64,000 nt of DNA from Catellatospora methionotrophica (GCF_011297335.1 NZ_JAAOTJ010000003.1:186001-250000); one strand, 5' to 3'. Shown: positions 52,215 through 61,122, numbered from the stretch's first letter. Translations and numbers: made by a program. The notes: generated by a model not told the origin, from the letters alone.

Positions 52215-52251
52215 CGACGCCACCAGGACACCCACCACCGAGGAGATCGCG

Positions 52252-52992
52252 ATGCCAGGAGGCCGGCTCAGCCAGCAGGAACGTCAGCAGATCGCCGCGG
52301 GGCTGGCCGACGACCTCCCCTACGCCGAGATCGCGCGGCGGCTGGACCGGCCGACCTCCACAGTCACCCGTGAGGTGTTGCGCAACGGCGGCCCCGTCGC
52401 CTACCGCGCCGAACTGGCCCACCGCGCCACCGAACGCCGCGCCCACCGGCGGCGGCCCGTCGCCGCCCGGGGTCCCGTCTCAGCCGCTCAGCCGCACGGG
52501 CGCGACGCCGAGGCCGTCGCGGAGTACGAGGAGCGGCTCACCGTCGTCCTCATGGGATCCGGCCTGCCCAGGATGTCGGCCAGGGTGCTCACCACCCTGT
52601 TCACCACGGACGCGGGCAGTGTCACCGCATCCCAGCTCGCCCAGCGCCTGCAGGTCAGCCCGGCGTCGATCTCCAAGGCGATCGCCTTCCTGGAGAGCCA
52701 GAGCCTGGTGCGCCGGGAACGCGACGAGCGCCGCCGCGACCGCTATGCCGTCGACGACGAGCTGTTCTACCAGGCGACGATCGCCGGGGCGCGGGCCAAC
52801 GACCAGATAGTCGCGGCAGCACGCGAGGGCGTCGCCGTGCTCGGCGCGGACACCGCCGCGGCCCGCCGCCTGGAGAACATCGCCCGCTTCATGACCTTCA
52901 TCAGCGAGAGCATCCTGCGCGCCGCCGAGCAGGCCCGCGAAGTACTGCACACCAAGCCGGATGACGGCTCGGCCGACACCGCCCGGCCCTGA
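52252..52992 (+). CDS. MarR-type regulator with N-terminal HTH_38 domain
   Basis: 246 residues from ATG 52252; GAGGAG lies 6 bases upstream and the -10 box excludes the GTG at 52201. The first 60 residues are an HTH_38 domain as in IS30-type transposases: GRLSQQERQQIAAGLADDLPYAEIARRLDRPTSTVTREV. Then comes a MarR/GbsR winged helix (about 100-185): VTASQLAQRLQVSPASISKAIAFLESQSLVRRERDERRRDRY, the wing included. Two DNA-binding domains in one chain imply an extended operator, in keeping with the multiple GTTGC sites upstream. Confidence 0.88.
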   Translation: MPGGRLSQQERQQIAAGLADDLPYAEIARRLDRPTSTVTREVLRNGGPVAYRAELAHRATERRAHRRRPVAARGPVSAAQPHGRDAEAVAEYEERLTVVLMGSGLPRMSARVLTTLFTTDAGSVTASQLAQRLQVSPASISKAIAFLESQSLVRRERDERRRDRYAVDDELFYQATIAGARANDQIVAAAREGVAVLGADTAAARRLENIARFMTFISESILRAAEQAREVLHTKPDDGSADTARP

Positions 52993-53028
52993 CCGCACCG
53001 CGGGAGCCGGGCGGGCCGCGTCACCGGC

Positions 53029-53307
53029 TCAGGCGAAACGTTCGCCGCGCATGACCGCCTGCGCCACCTGGCGCAGTTTGTCGTCGTCGGGCGCGAAGCC
53101 TTCCGCGATGTCGGGGTGCAGGCCGTCGCGCGTCTCGCGCATGATCCAGGAGACGACCTCGTCCTCACTCTGCCCGTCGTACTGGTCGGCGACGCGGTTG
53201 GCCGCCTGCTCCAGTGCGGACGTCAGCTGCGCCTCCAGCGGCTCCTGGAGTTTGCGCTCCACGGCGTTGAGCTCGCTGCCATCGAGGGACACGTGCATCT
53301 CGGTCAT
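53029..53307 (-). CDS. Small acidic helical protein, unknown
   Basis: 92 residues, mostly amphipathic helices with no Cys or signal peptide (LNAVERKLQEPLEAQLTSALEQAANRVADQY). No family recognised. Its start has GGAAGCG upstream. It is convergent with the MarR-type gene with only 36 bases between. The region 53308-53567 to its right holds no gene I can support. Confidence 0.6.
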   Translation of the reverse strand: MTEMHVSLDGSELNAVERKLQEPLEAQLTSALEQAANRVADQYDGQSEDEVVSWIMRETRDGLHPDIAEGFAPDDDKLRQVAQAVMRGERFA

Positions 53308-53567
53308 GATCGCTTCCTTAGGTCGTCGGCCCGTGGGCTACCGAAAAGGTGGCTGCGAACCCACAGCTACCCGCAACACGGCCGCGCCAAGCATGACTCA
53401 TCCCGACAATCGCCCCGCCGATTCAGCCCCACCACCCGTTGCGTGTCGCCCGCCGACGCCGCCGCGCAACGTGGCACCGACACCCACCGCGAAGATCACC
53501 GTTTGAGGTCACAAAGTGCAGCGTGGCCCCAGGTTTTGACCGCAAACAGCGATCTTGAAAAGCAGTC

Positions 53568-53612
53568 GTCAACCCTGGGTTGACGGTAGCGGATCGTCAA
53601 CCTAAGGTTGAC
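53568..53612 (+). promoter_or_regulatory. Twin palindromic operators embedding a leaderless promoter
   Basis: GTCAACCCTGGGTTGAC (53568-53584) and GTCAACCTAAGGTTGAC (53596-53612) are perfect inverted repeats, centres 28 bases apart. TTGACG (53580-53585), 17 bases, TAAGGT (53603-53608) gives -35/-10 inside the two operators, placing transcription start at or beside the ATG (53615). Confidence 0.75.
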
Positions 53613-53614
53613 GC

Positions 53615-54313
53615 ATGGCTGAGACACCTCGACTCGACGACCTCATCGACGTCATCAAGACCCGCCACCCCGACGGCAACCCGCTGCACCAGCTCAGCGA
53701 CGCCGTCGAACTGGGCCAGCACCTCGGCGAACTCGCCGACCACCTCATCGGCCACTTCGTCGACCGCGCCCGCCACTCCGGGGCGTCCTGGACCGACATC
53801 GGCCAGAGCATGGGCGTCACCAAGCAGGCCGCCCAGAAGCGCTTCGTCGCCAAGGAGTCCGACAACAGCTCCGAATCCGACATGCGGGCCTTCGCCCGCT
53901 ACGACGACGGCGCCCGCCAGGCCGTCGTGCTCGCCCAGCAGGAGGCCATGTCCGCCGGACACGAGACCATCGGCCCGCACCACCTGCTGTCGGCGATGCT
54001 GCACGACCCCGCCACCCGAGGCAGCCGCGCCGTCGAAGCCACCGGCACCGTCGCGGCCGTACGCGCCGCCCTTGCCGAGCGCTTCCCCGCCACCGGTGCC
54101 CCGGGCACCGCCCCCGTGTCGTTCGCGCCCCAGGGCAAGAAGGCACTCGAACTCACCCACCGCGAGGCTCTGCGCCTCGGCGACGAACACATCGGCACCG
54201 AACACCTGCTGCTCGGCATCCTCGACCTCACCGAAGGCGACACCGTAGACCTGCTCGCCCGCCATGGCGTGACCCGCGACAGCGCCGAAGCCGCGCTCGC
54301 CGGACTCCGCTGA
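53615..54313 (+). CDS. Clp-N-domain protein with N-terminal helix-turn-helix
   Basis: 232 residues. The N-terminal part (about 1-80) has ASWTDIGQSMGVTKQAAQKRF, a helix-turn-helix. Residues of about 92-232 are two Clp N-terminal repeats (ARQAVVLAQQEAMSAGHETIGPHHLLSAML; ALELTHREALRLGDEHIGTEHLLLGIL) as in ClpC/ClpA, but with no ATPase. Such proteins could sense damaged proteins or Clp adaptors and regulate DNA. No RBS precedes the ATG; the promoter geometry predicts a leaderless mRNA with operators overlapping the core promoter, so autoregulation is likely. Confidence 0.9.
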   Translation: MAETPRLDDLIDVIKTRHPDGNPLHQLSDAVELGQHLGELADHLIGHFVDRARHSGASWTDIGQSMGVTKQAAQKRFVAKESDNSSESDMRAFARYDDGARQAVVLAQQEAMSAGHETIGPHHLLSAMLHDPATRGSRAVEATGTVAAVRAALAERFPATGAPGTAPVSFAPQGKKALELTHREALRLGDEHIGTEHLLLGILDLTEGDTVDLLARHGVTRDSAEAALAGLR

Positions 54314-54329
54314 CCCTGCGGCGGATACG

Positions 54330-54368
54330 ACGCGGGGCCGGGGCGCTGTCGCGCACCCGGCCCCGCGT
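54330..54368. terminator. Bidirectional terminator hairpin
   Basis: A 13-base stem ACGCGGGGCCGGG with exact complement and 13-base loop lies between the Clp-N gene and the convergent nuclease gene. Confidence 0.65.
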
Positions 54369-54377
54369 GCCCCACCG

Positions 54378-57300
54378 CTAGCCTGTGATCGTGCCCTTGC
54401 CGGTGATGTCGGCGAGGTCGACGACCCGCGGGTCGGCCACGACGCCGAGCCACAGCCGTTCGGCCGGCTCGGTCACCTTGTCCTTGCGGGTGTCGACCGG
54501 GAACACCACCGACACCTGACCGGCCGGGATGGTCCGGCAACCCAGGTACGGCGTGAAGTCCAGCAGGAGTGTGGCAGTGTCGGGCACCGTCGCACCGCAC
54601 ACGCTCAGATCCTGGGACAGCGGCCGCGACAGGCTCACCGTGAACGCCAGCGGCTGCCCCTCGACGGCCGTGGCGTCGGAGACCCGCAGCGACGCGCGGG
54701 TGCCGAACACCGCCACCTGCGGGTCGTGGTCGCTGGCCCCGCGGGCGCCGTCGCCGTCGTGGTCGGCGGCCCAGTCGGCGTTGATGTGCGCCGCCCGGAT
54801 CTTGACCAGGTCACCGTAGAGCTCGTCGTTGACGAACAGGTGGTCCAGCGTCTGCGCCTGGCCCTGGAACACGTACGAGTACGCGCTGCCGGGCACCTGC
54901 GCGGCCAGGTCGTTCCACAGGTTGTGCAGACCCAGGTCGTACAACGGCTTGAGCTGGTCGGACGGGATGTCGCTGTCGGACATCGCGATCGGGTCGTCCG
55001 GACGCGGGAACACGTTCAGGTCGCCGCCGTACACCACGCGGGCGTACGGGGACGCCGCCTCGATCGCGGCGACGATCGCCGCGCCGTAACGGGCCTGCTC
55101 CGTACGCTGCCCGACGCGCGCCTGCGGCGTCGAGGAGTAGTGGTTCGACACCGCCCACAGCTCGTAGGTGTCCGCGCCGCCCGGCTGCGCCGCGACGGTG
55201 AACCTGGCCACCTGCGGGGCACGAGTGAACACGTTCGACCCGTCCACGCCCGTGGACGTGTCGACGTCGCCCGGCAGCACCGCGTTGAGCGACTTCGGGT
55301 TCTGCACGTCGGCGTTGTAGCCCAGCGCCGCCGACCGGAACTGCACGCCCGGCGTCGCCGTCAGCACCGCCGACGGGGCCGCCAGGGTGAGCCGGTCGGT
55401 GCGGTACAGGAACCCGGCGACGATGCCACGCACGTCCGCGCCGTCGCGGTCGTACGCCGCGTCGTAGACCGGACCGCCCGCCGCCGCGACCGCCAGCGCC
55501 AGTTCCTGCAGCGTGTCCGGCTTGCCGTCGGCGTTGTTCACCGCGCCGCAGACCAGCACGCCACCGGTGACGGCGCAGATGTCCTGGTCCTCGGCCTCCT
55601 GCACGAGCAGCAGGTCGGGCCCGTGCAGGTCGTTGGCGATCTGCGACGCCAGCGCGCCCAGGTGCGCCTGGTAGTCGGCCTCGTTGAGCGGCACGTAGTC
55701 GAACGGCGGCGAGACCCCGGGGCAGCCGGAGTTGCCCAGGTAGTCGCAGCCGTCGAACGGGTCGTCGCGGAAGTCGTACAGGTTCTCCACGTTGTACGTC
55801 GCCACGGCCAGCTCGCGGTCGCGGTTGATCGGAGCCGGGGCGCTGTTGGCCGACGGGTCCGCACCCGCGCCGAAGGCAGCCGAGGCGACCTGGATGCCGT
55901 ACTTGTCGAAGGAGAAGTTCAGACCACCGACCGCGTCGGCGGTCAGCACGTCGAACGTGTGCGCGGGCGGCAGCAGCGTCGTGGCGTCCTGCGCGGTCCA
56001 CTTCACGCCGGTGGTGCCCAGCATGATCCGGGTGCCGTTGCCGTCGTCGAAGACGTGCGCGGTGTCGTTGTCCATCGGGTGCGCGTCACGGTAGACCCGC
56101 CGGGTCAGCGGGTCGGTGCGGTCCAGCAGCGGGTCGTCGACGTCCAGGACGTACACCTCGGAGTCGGCGGTCGAGGCGAACACGTCCCGGCCGCTGGCCG
56201 CGACACTGCCCGCACGCACGCGCAACTGCTCGCCCTCGTGGCGCTCCCAGAACCGGTTCGCCGCGGCGAGGTCCTGCGGCGGCGTGGCGTTGGTGACCGC
56301 GACGTCGGTGACGCCGGACTCGATCACCCGGACCAGCGACGCCGAGGACAGCTGGGTCATGAAGAAGTACTCCGACACCCGCGCCCGCAGCACGACCTCG
56401 TCACCGACGGTCGGCACGTAGCCGCCGACCAGCGACGTGAAGCCGCCCATGAACACGAAGATGCCGTCGGAGCTGGTCGCGTCGCCGTCGGTCGCGCCGT
56501 TACGCGACTGCAGGTAGAAGCCGTACTGGGCGGCTCCGGCGGCGGTGCGGGCCAGGGTCCGCTGGGTGATCACACCGCGGACGTCGTACAGCGTGCTGCT
56601 GGTGCCCGTGCCGGTGGCCGGAGCCAGCGGCGAACGATCCTGCACACCGTTCTCGGCGTCGGTGGTCGGGCCCTGCACCTGCCCGACGCTCAGGACCCCA
56701 TTGACCGTGACGGTGAACCCGCAGGTCGAGGTGGTGCCGTCGATGTCGGTCGCGGTCATCGTGAGCGCGTACGACCCGGACGGCAGGCCCGCGTCGGCGG
56801 TGACCGTCGCGGACGCCGTGCCACCGGCGGCGGTAGCCGGGGTGAACGCGGTCCGCGTGATCGAACCCGCGGCCGGGGCCGGGACGACGTTCGTGATCGC
56901 GAGGTCGACGATCGTGTCGTCGGCGTCGGTCGCGGTGACCACCCGGGTGCCCGTCTCGCCCTGGCCCACGGTCAGCGCGCCACCGCAGGTCAGGGTCGCG
57001 GGCGCGTCGACGGGTCCGCCGCCGGTGCTGTGCGCGCCGAGGCCGTCGACGGTGTCGGTGGCAAAGCCGACCCAGCCGGTGGCCGGGTCGAACGTGTCGC
57101 CGGGCTCGGTGTCGCCGAACGACACGGCCGCGTCGCGGCGGATCGTGTTGTCGGCGGTGCTGTTCAGGCCGGTGCCCCACTCGGTGCCGGGATCGGTGCC
57201 GATCTGCCCGAGCGAGTCCACGACCGCACCGGCCGCACCGCCCTTGCGCAGCACGATCGCGTCGTCGCCGTTGTAGAAGCTCGCGGAGCTGGTCTGGTCG

Positions 57301-57617
57301 GCCTGCGCCAGGATCGCGGCGTTGGCGCTGGCGTGGGCCAGCACGAACACGTCACCGTCGGCGACCGTCCCGGTCAGCGCGATGGTGCCACCGGCGGTGG
57401 TCGCGCCGTTGAAGTAGAACTGCACGACGTACTGCCCAGCGGCCAGGTCCACGGCCGAGCCGGTGCCGTTGTAGAACTCCAATGCCTTGTTGTTGGAGCT
57501 GCCCTCGACATACTCGGAGATGAGCAGGTCGGTCGGCGCGGCCAGCGCGGCGGGTGACGCCGCGGTGAATCCGGCGAGCACGGCAAGCACAACAGCGGCG
57601 CGCAAAGTGCGACGCAT
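54378..57617 (-). CDS. Secreted ExeM/NucH-family endonuclease
   Basis: 1079 residues. Signal peptide to ALAAP; then a lamin-tail domain (LLISEYVEGSSNNKALEFYN), a beta domain with Cys pair, an OB-fold-like stretch (GVITQRTLAR...YGFYLQSRNG), and the endonuclease/exonuclease/phosphatase domain. Catalytic marks are ATYNVENLYDF, LLLVQEAEDQD (metal Glu), VYGGDLNVFP and GASDHDPQVAVF (general base His). A C-terminal Calx-beta-like domain follows. It should degrade extracellular DNA, possibly for phosphate supply or biofilm turnover. Monocistronic; no sorting motif seen, so probably released. Confidence 0.93.
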   Translation of the reverse strand: MRRTLRAAVVLAVLAGFTAASPAALAAPTDLLISEYVEGSSNNKALEFYNGTGSAVDLAAGQYVVQFYFNGATTAGGTIALTGTVADGDVFVLAHASANAAILAQADQTSSASFYNGDDAIVLRKGGAAGAVVDSLGQIGTDPGTEWGTGLNSTADNTIRRDAAVSFGDTEPGDTFDPATGWVGFATDTVDGLGAHSTGGGPVDAPATLTCGGALTVGQGETGTRVVTATDADDTIVDLAITNVVPAPAAGSITRTAFTPATAAGGTASATVTADAGLPSGSYALTMTATDIDGTTSTCGFTVTVNGVLSVGQVQGPTTDAENGVQDRSPLAPATGTGTSSTLYDVRGVITQRTLARTAAGAAQYGFYLQSRNGATDGDATSSDGIFVFMGGFTSLVGGYVPTVGDEVVLRARVSEYFFMTQLSSASLVRVIESGVTDVAVTNATPPQDLAAANRFWERHEGEQLRVRAGSVAASGRDVFASTADSEVYVLDVDDPLLDRTDPLTRRVYRDAHPMDNDTAHVFDDGNGTRIMLGTTGVKWTAQDATTLLPPAHTFDVLTADAVGGLNFSFDKYGIQVASAAFGAGADPSANSAPAPINRDRELAVATYNVENLYDFRDDPFDGCDYLGNSGCPGVSPPFDYVPLNEADYQAHLGALASQIANDLHGPDLLLVQEAEDQDICAVTGGVLVCGAVNNADGKPDTLQELALAVAAAGGPVYDAAYDRDGADVRGIVAGFLYRTDRLTLAAPSAVLTATPGVQFRSAALGYNADVQNPKSLNAVLPGDVDTSTGVDGSNVFTRAPQVARFTVAAQPGGADTYELWAVSNHYSSTPQARVGQRTEQARYGAAIVAAIEAASPYARVVYGGDLNVFPRPDDPIAMSDSDIPSDQLKPLYDLGLHNLWNDLAAQVPGSAYSYVFQGQAQTLDHLFVNDELYGDLVKIRAAHINADWAADHDGDGARGASDHDPQVAVFGTRASLRVSDATAVEGQPLAFTVSLSRPLSQDLSVCGATVPDTATLLLDFTPYLGCRTIPAGQVSVVFPVDTRKDKVTEPAERLWLGVVADPRVVDLADITGKGTITG

Positions 57618-57755
57618 CGATTTCCTCCCGGGGTTTAGGAGGATGACCCTACTGGCCGGTCACGAAGAGGTAAACCCGGCTCCATGACCTGCGGATGAAT
57701 ACTGTGGACGAGATGCGAGCCATCGGCCGATCACGACGGATTCACCTACCGGCGC

Positions 57756-58400
57756 CTATGCGGGCAGCCCGCAGCCGCCCTGCCGACCGGTCACCGTCAG
57801 TGTCTCGCCGTCGAAGTCGACCGATCCCGACCGGCCATCCCTGAGCCGGACCGTGACCTGGTTGGGGCCGGTGAACCCGGCCCATTCCACCGGGTCCTGC
57901 TCACTGTCGCCGTCGTACCCGGTGAAGCAGGCGAACGCGTGCTCCGACTCCCGGCTCCACAGTCCCTCTCGCGAGCGAAGCCACATCGCGTCGCGGTCGG
58001 ACAGGTAGCTGTCACGGCTGACCAGTGCGAACCCGCCGTCGGCGGACACCGCCACAAGACTCACCGAAGTGGCCCGCGAGCTGAGCTCACCTGCCTGCTC
58101 ACCGACGAACCAGCCGCAGGTCGCGCACAGGGTCAGGCAGGCCGCCGCCACGTACGCAACCCCACGCGAGCGCGGCGTGCGCAGCCCGAACACCGGGCCT
58201 GCGGCGGCCAGCAGCACTCCCGCCAGGCAGATCAGCACGATGGCGATGGCCGAACCGTGATCGAGCAGCACCACCCACCGGCCGGAATCACGGATGATCG
58301 CGGCGGCGGTGACCAGCAGGAGCACTGACAGCACCCACATCACCGTGCCGAGCACGGCCCGCGTCCTGCCACGGCGCGGCGGCAGCCCGTCCGTCGTCAT
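57756..58400 (-). CDS. Membrane protein with extracytoplasmic C-terminal domain
   Basis: 214 residues from ATG 58400. Three hydrophobic segments (about 15-36, 47-70, 80-98), then a soluble domain VSADGGFALVSRDSYLSDRDAMWLRSREGLWSRES...ACFTG...FDGETLTV. The LRSxEGLxSRxS phrase and Cys placement echo the protein at 15157-15762, suggesting paralogues. Unknown function. Confidence 0.7.
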   Translation of the reverse strand: MTTDGLPPRRGRTRAVLGTVMWVLSVLLLVTAAAIIRDSGRWVVLLDHGSAIAIVLICLAGVLLAAAGPVFGLRTPRSRGVAYVAAACLTLCATCGWFVGEQAGELSSRATSVSLVAVSADGGFALVSRDSYLSDRDAMWLRSREGLWSRESEHAFACFTGYDGDSEQDPVEWAGFTGPNQVTVRLRDGRSGSVDFDGETLTVTGRQGGCGLPA

Positions 58401-58539
58401 CGCGACAGCCTGCCACGCGGCAGGTCGGCGTGTTGACCCGTCACCGCGCCGCCTGTCGAGCGGGCCGCATATCGGCTGGTCGGAGACTGGACGTCTGGCC
58501 GGGGTACAGGCTGACGCCACGGGCCTTACCCTCATCGCC

Positions 58540-59130
58540 ATGCGATCTCCCCTGCGCGCGCTGCACCCCCGGCAGTTTCGCGGCCTGCGGCTGTTCCTCG
58601 TCATCACCGTGGCCGCCCTGGCGGCCGGGCTGGCGGGTTCCGCGCTGCTGCCCGCCGAGCACCGGGGGCTGGCGATCGGGTTGATCCTGGCCGCGGGCCT
58701 GGCCGCCGGGTGGTTCGCGCTGTCCGGGTTCCGACCGGTGTGGACGACGATCGCGGCGGTGATCGGGTTCCTGTTCGTGGTGATCGTGCTGCGCGAGACC
58801 GGCCCGAGCCTGCTGCAGCTGCGCGGCGGGCAGGTCGAGGCGCAGGTCATGGCCGTACGGGAGAGCGGCGGCTCGGCCGACCGTTACCACTACGCGATGG
58901 CCGCCCACTCGGGCCGGGCCGTCGGCGGCGAGCTGACCGCCGACCGTGACGCCTACCGCATCGGCGAGTCGGTGACGATCGTCGAGGAGCCGGACGGGCT
59001 GGCGCATCCGATGCTGCCCAGCGAGCTGACCGAACACCGGGACAGCTGGCTCGCGGTCACCGTGCTGTATCTGGTGACCACGGTGCTGTGCCTGCTGGCG
59101 GGGCGGCCCCGGCGGACCGAGGAGGGCTGA
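58540..59130 (+). CDS. Membrane protein of unknown function
   Basis: 196 residues from ATG 58540. Three transmembrane segments in the first 90 residues, an intervening soluble part (QVMAVRESGGSADRYHYAMAAHSGRAVGGELTADRD) with a beta-rich look and a KOW- or OB-like SVTIVEEPDG strand, and a final helix (about 170-190). No strong RBS visible. No family recognised. Confidence 0.65.
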   Translation: MRSPLRALHPRQFRGLRLFLVITVAALAAGLAGSALLPAEHRGLAIGLILAAGLAAGWFALSGFRPVWTTIAAVIGFLFVVIVLRETGPSLLQLRGGQVEAQVMAVRESGGSADRYHYAMAAHSGRAVGGELTADRDAYRIGESVTIVEEPDGLAHPMLPSELTEHRDSWLAVTVLYLVTTVLCLLAGRPRRTEEG

Positions 59131-59136
59131 CCGCTG

Positions 59137-59976
59137 TCAGAGGTGCGCCTCCAGCCAGGGGCGCAGCACCGGCAGCACGGCCGGGGCGAGCATGGCCTGC
59201 ATGTGGTCGAGGCCGTCGAGCACGGCGACGTCCCAGCCGAGCGCCGTGAGGCCGTCGCGGTCGCGGGTCACGGGTCCGGCGATGTCGACGGTGACGCCGC
59301 CCCAGGGTTCGGCGTACTCCATGGTGTCGGCGGAGCCGACGACGCACAGCCGCGGGCAGGTCAGCGACGGCTGGGCGGCGCGGTCGTCGAAGTCGCGTAG
59401 CGCTTCGTACAGGGTGACGAACTGCCGGGTCTGGTCGACGGTCGTGACGACCGAGACCGTCGACCAGTCGCCAGGCACGGTCTCGGTGGGGGTCGGCGGG
59501 TTCCGCACGGCGGCCAGCGATGCCGTCTGGGCGGCGCGGGTCACTGCGAGCATCGCCGCGTACGGGCCGCCGACCGGCGGGTAGCCTCCCATGACCAGGG
59601 CGGACAGCCGGTCGGTGCGCAGGGCGAGCTGCTGGCCGAGCAGGCCGAGCCAGGAGTAGCCGTAGTAGGCGAAGCGTCCGGCTCCGGCGGCGTCGGCGAT
59701 GGCCAGCAGGTCGGCGGCCGCGTTGGCCGGGGTGAGGGTGTCCGGTTTCGGGTGGGCCATGACGTGGCCCTCGTAGTCGGCGGCGACGACCCGGAACCGG
59801 TCGCGCAGGCCGTCGATCAGGGATCGGCCGAGGGCGGGATCGGCGCCCCAGGCGCGCATCGCCTCGGCTTTCGGGCCTTCGAGGGGGACGGGGTCGACCG
59901 GCAGCAGCACGGCGGGGCCGTCGCCGTGCACCTCGACCTCGATCGTGCTCCCGTCGTGCAGTATCGCGCTCGCCAT
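59137..59976 (-). CDS. Alpha/beta hydrolase, TetR-linked
   Basis: 279 residues if the third of three consecutive ATGs (59976) is used; GGAG lies 6 bases before it and directly abuts the first. Nucleophile region FAYYGYSWLGLLGQQLA has Ser in GxSxxG, slightly off the usual GxSxG. The acid is probably in LCVVGSADTMEY and the His in LDGLDHMQAML. It is divergent from a TetR regulator with a shared, inverted-repeat-rich control region, so it is likely induced when the TetR ligand is present. Confidence 0.85.
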   Translation of the reverse strand: MASAILHDGSTIEVEVHGDGPAVLLPVDPVPLEGPKAEAMRAWGADPALGRSLIDGLRDRFRVVAADYEGHVMAHPKPDTLTPANAAADLLAIADAAGAGRFAYYGYSWLGLLGQQLALRTDRLSALVMGGYPPVGGPYAAMLAVTRAAQTASLAAVRNPPTPTETVPGDWSTVSVVTTVDQTRQFVTLYEALRDFDDRAAQPSLTCPRLCVVGSADTMEYAEPWGGVTVDIAGPVTRDRDGLTALGWDVAVLDGLDHMQAMLAPAVLPVLRPWLEAHL

Positions 59977-59983
59977 CATCATC

Positions 59984-60035
59984 TCCGTATGCTGTAAAGC
60001 GATCCTCGGCCCGACATTAGCTTACGGCGTACGGA
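59984..60035. promoter_or_regulatory. Divergent control region with imperfect inverted repeat
   Basis: TCCGTATGCTGTAA (59984-59997) and TTACGGCGTACGGA (60022-60035) are inverted copies with two mismatches, one adjoining each start codon. Extra GTAC/CGTACGG elements lie around 60030-60055. Probable TetR binding sites for both genes. Confidence 0.55.
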
Positions 60036-60042
60036 GTTGTAC

Positions 60043-60816
60043 ATGACGTTGTACGGCGGCCAGGGCGACCCGGCCCGGACCATGGCACTGCTGTGGCGCG
60101 CGCACTCCCCCGCCGCCACTCAGGCGACCCGGCCACGCAGTGCCCCCGGCCCGAAACAGGGCCTCACCGTCGACGCGATCATCGAGGCGGCCATCGCGGT
60201 CGCCGACGCCGACGGCATGGACAGGCTGTCGATGCGCGCCGTCGGCGAACGGTTGGGCACCTCGGCGATGGCGCTGTACACCTACGTGCCGAGCAAGCGC
60301 GAACTCGTCGACCTGATGTACGACCACGCCCACGCGGGCTGGCCGCAGGCGCCTGAGACCGGCGACCGCCGCGCCGCGGTGCTGGCGTGGGCCGACCACC
60401 TGTGGGACCGCTACCTGCGCCACCCGTGGCTGCTCCAGGTCTCCTACGCCCGCCCCGTGCTCGGCCCGAACGAGCAGGCCGTTCTCGAATCCCTGCTGGC
60501 CATCCTGGACGGGACCTCACCGCAGCACCTGCGCGCAGCCGTCAGCGCACTGTTCCATCTCGTACGCGGCGCGGCGCAGACCGCCACCGAAGGCCGGGCC
60601 GCAGCGGGAGCCACCGGCACCTCCGACGAGCAGTGGTGGACCGAACGATCCGCCCTGCTCGCCGACCTAGCCCCCGACTTCGCCCAGCGCTTCCCTCACT
60701 CGACCGGCCTGGCGGGCGCACCGTCCGGCACCGGCGGTTACGACCCCGTCAGCCAGGCCAGGCACGCCCTCGACGGCGGCCTGCGCCTGCTCCTGGACGG
60801 CCTGCTCGACGGCTGA
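60043..60816 (+). CDS. TetR-family transcriptional regulator
   Basis: 257 residues from ATG 60043 (GGAG 6-7 bases upstream); ATG 60082 (MALLWRAHSP) is an alternative resembling the usual start of this subgroup. The HTH is LTVDAIIEAAIAVADADGMDRLSMRAVGERLGTSAMALYTYVPSKRELVDLM. The C-terminal ligand domain (LLQVSYARPVLGPNEQAVLESLLAIL) is of the TetR_C type. Most likely represses the divergent hydrolase and itself. Confidence 0.92.
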   Translation: MTLYGGQGDPARTMALLWRAHSPAATQATRPRSAPGPKQGLTVDAIIEAAIAVADADGMDRLSMRAVGERLGTSAMALYTYVPSKRELVDLMYDHAHAGWPQAPETGDRRAAVLAWADHLWDRYLRHPWLLQVSYARPVLGPNEQAVLESLLAILDGTSPQHLRAAVSALFHLVRGAAQTATEGRAAAGATGTSDEQWWTERSALLADLAPDFAQRFPHSTGLAGAPSGTGGYDPVSQARHALDGGLRLLLDGLLDG

Positions 60817-60861
60817 ACACCGGCTGTTAACACCATTCCGGATGACGAAATATTTAGTTTC

Positions 60862-60890
60862 TTGAGATCGTCGAGAGGCCTTTCTAGGCT
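60862..60890 (+). promoter_or_regulatory. Promoter of the sulfatase leader
   Basis: TTGAGA (60862-60867), 17 bases, TAGGCT (60885-60890). The ATG of the leader peptide lies 8 bases past the -10 box, so the transcript probably starts at the ATG. Confidence 0.65.
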
Positions 60891-60897
60891 CGACGAC

Positions 60898-60975
60898 ATG
60901 GAGCGCAGGCCCTTGTTCACGGCCCGCCGGCACGTCGACCTTCGACGGCAGGCGAGCTCGCTCTGTCCGCGCTGA
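60898..60975 (+). CDS. Leaderless short leader peptide (putative sulfur-responsive attenuator)
   Basis: 25 codons, from MERRPLFT to SSLCPR, with the core RRHVDLRRQASSLC. Short peptides with RHVDL...S.LC endings, just before sulfur-metabolism genes, are a recurring actinobacterial leader-peptide type; polycysteine leaderless peptides in mycobacteria act as cysteine attenuators. Here it precedes a sulfatase operon. The single Cys (TGT) is third from the end. An uninterrupted hairpin begins 13 bases after its stop. Ribosome stalling for lack of Cys-tRNA would report sulfur starvation (inference). Confidence 0.7.
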   Translation: MERRPLFTARRHVDLRRQASSLCPR

Positions 60976-60988
60976 ACCGCGTCTTCGG

Positions 60989-61004
60989 GCCGCCCACCGG
61001 CGGC
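60989..61004 (+). promoter_or_regulatory. Hairpin downstream of the leader peptide
   Basis: GCCGCC-cacc-GGCGGC, located between the leader stop and the sulfatase start; could be part of an attenuator. The remaining sequence to 61122 contains no other gene. Confidence 0.4.
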
Positions 61005-61122
61005 TGATCACCCGCGGCCGCCTGGCACCGCCACCGCCGCCCGCTCCCCTGTCACCGGCTGCACGCCGGGCACCCCATGCTGCGCGGCGGGACACCGCCG
61101 TGCGCGTACGAAAGGAAGGCCC

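Noticed and set aside
54726-57557. A 943-codon plus-strand frame opposite the secreted nuclease
   Set aside because: No recognisable domain; the opposite strand holds a full ExeM-type protein with signal peptide and catalytic motifs.
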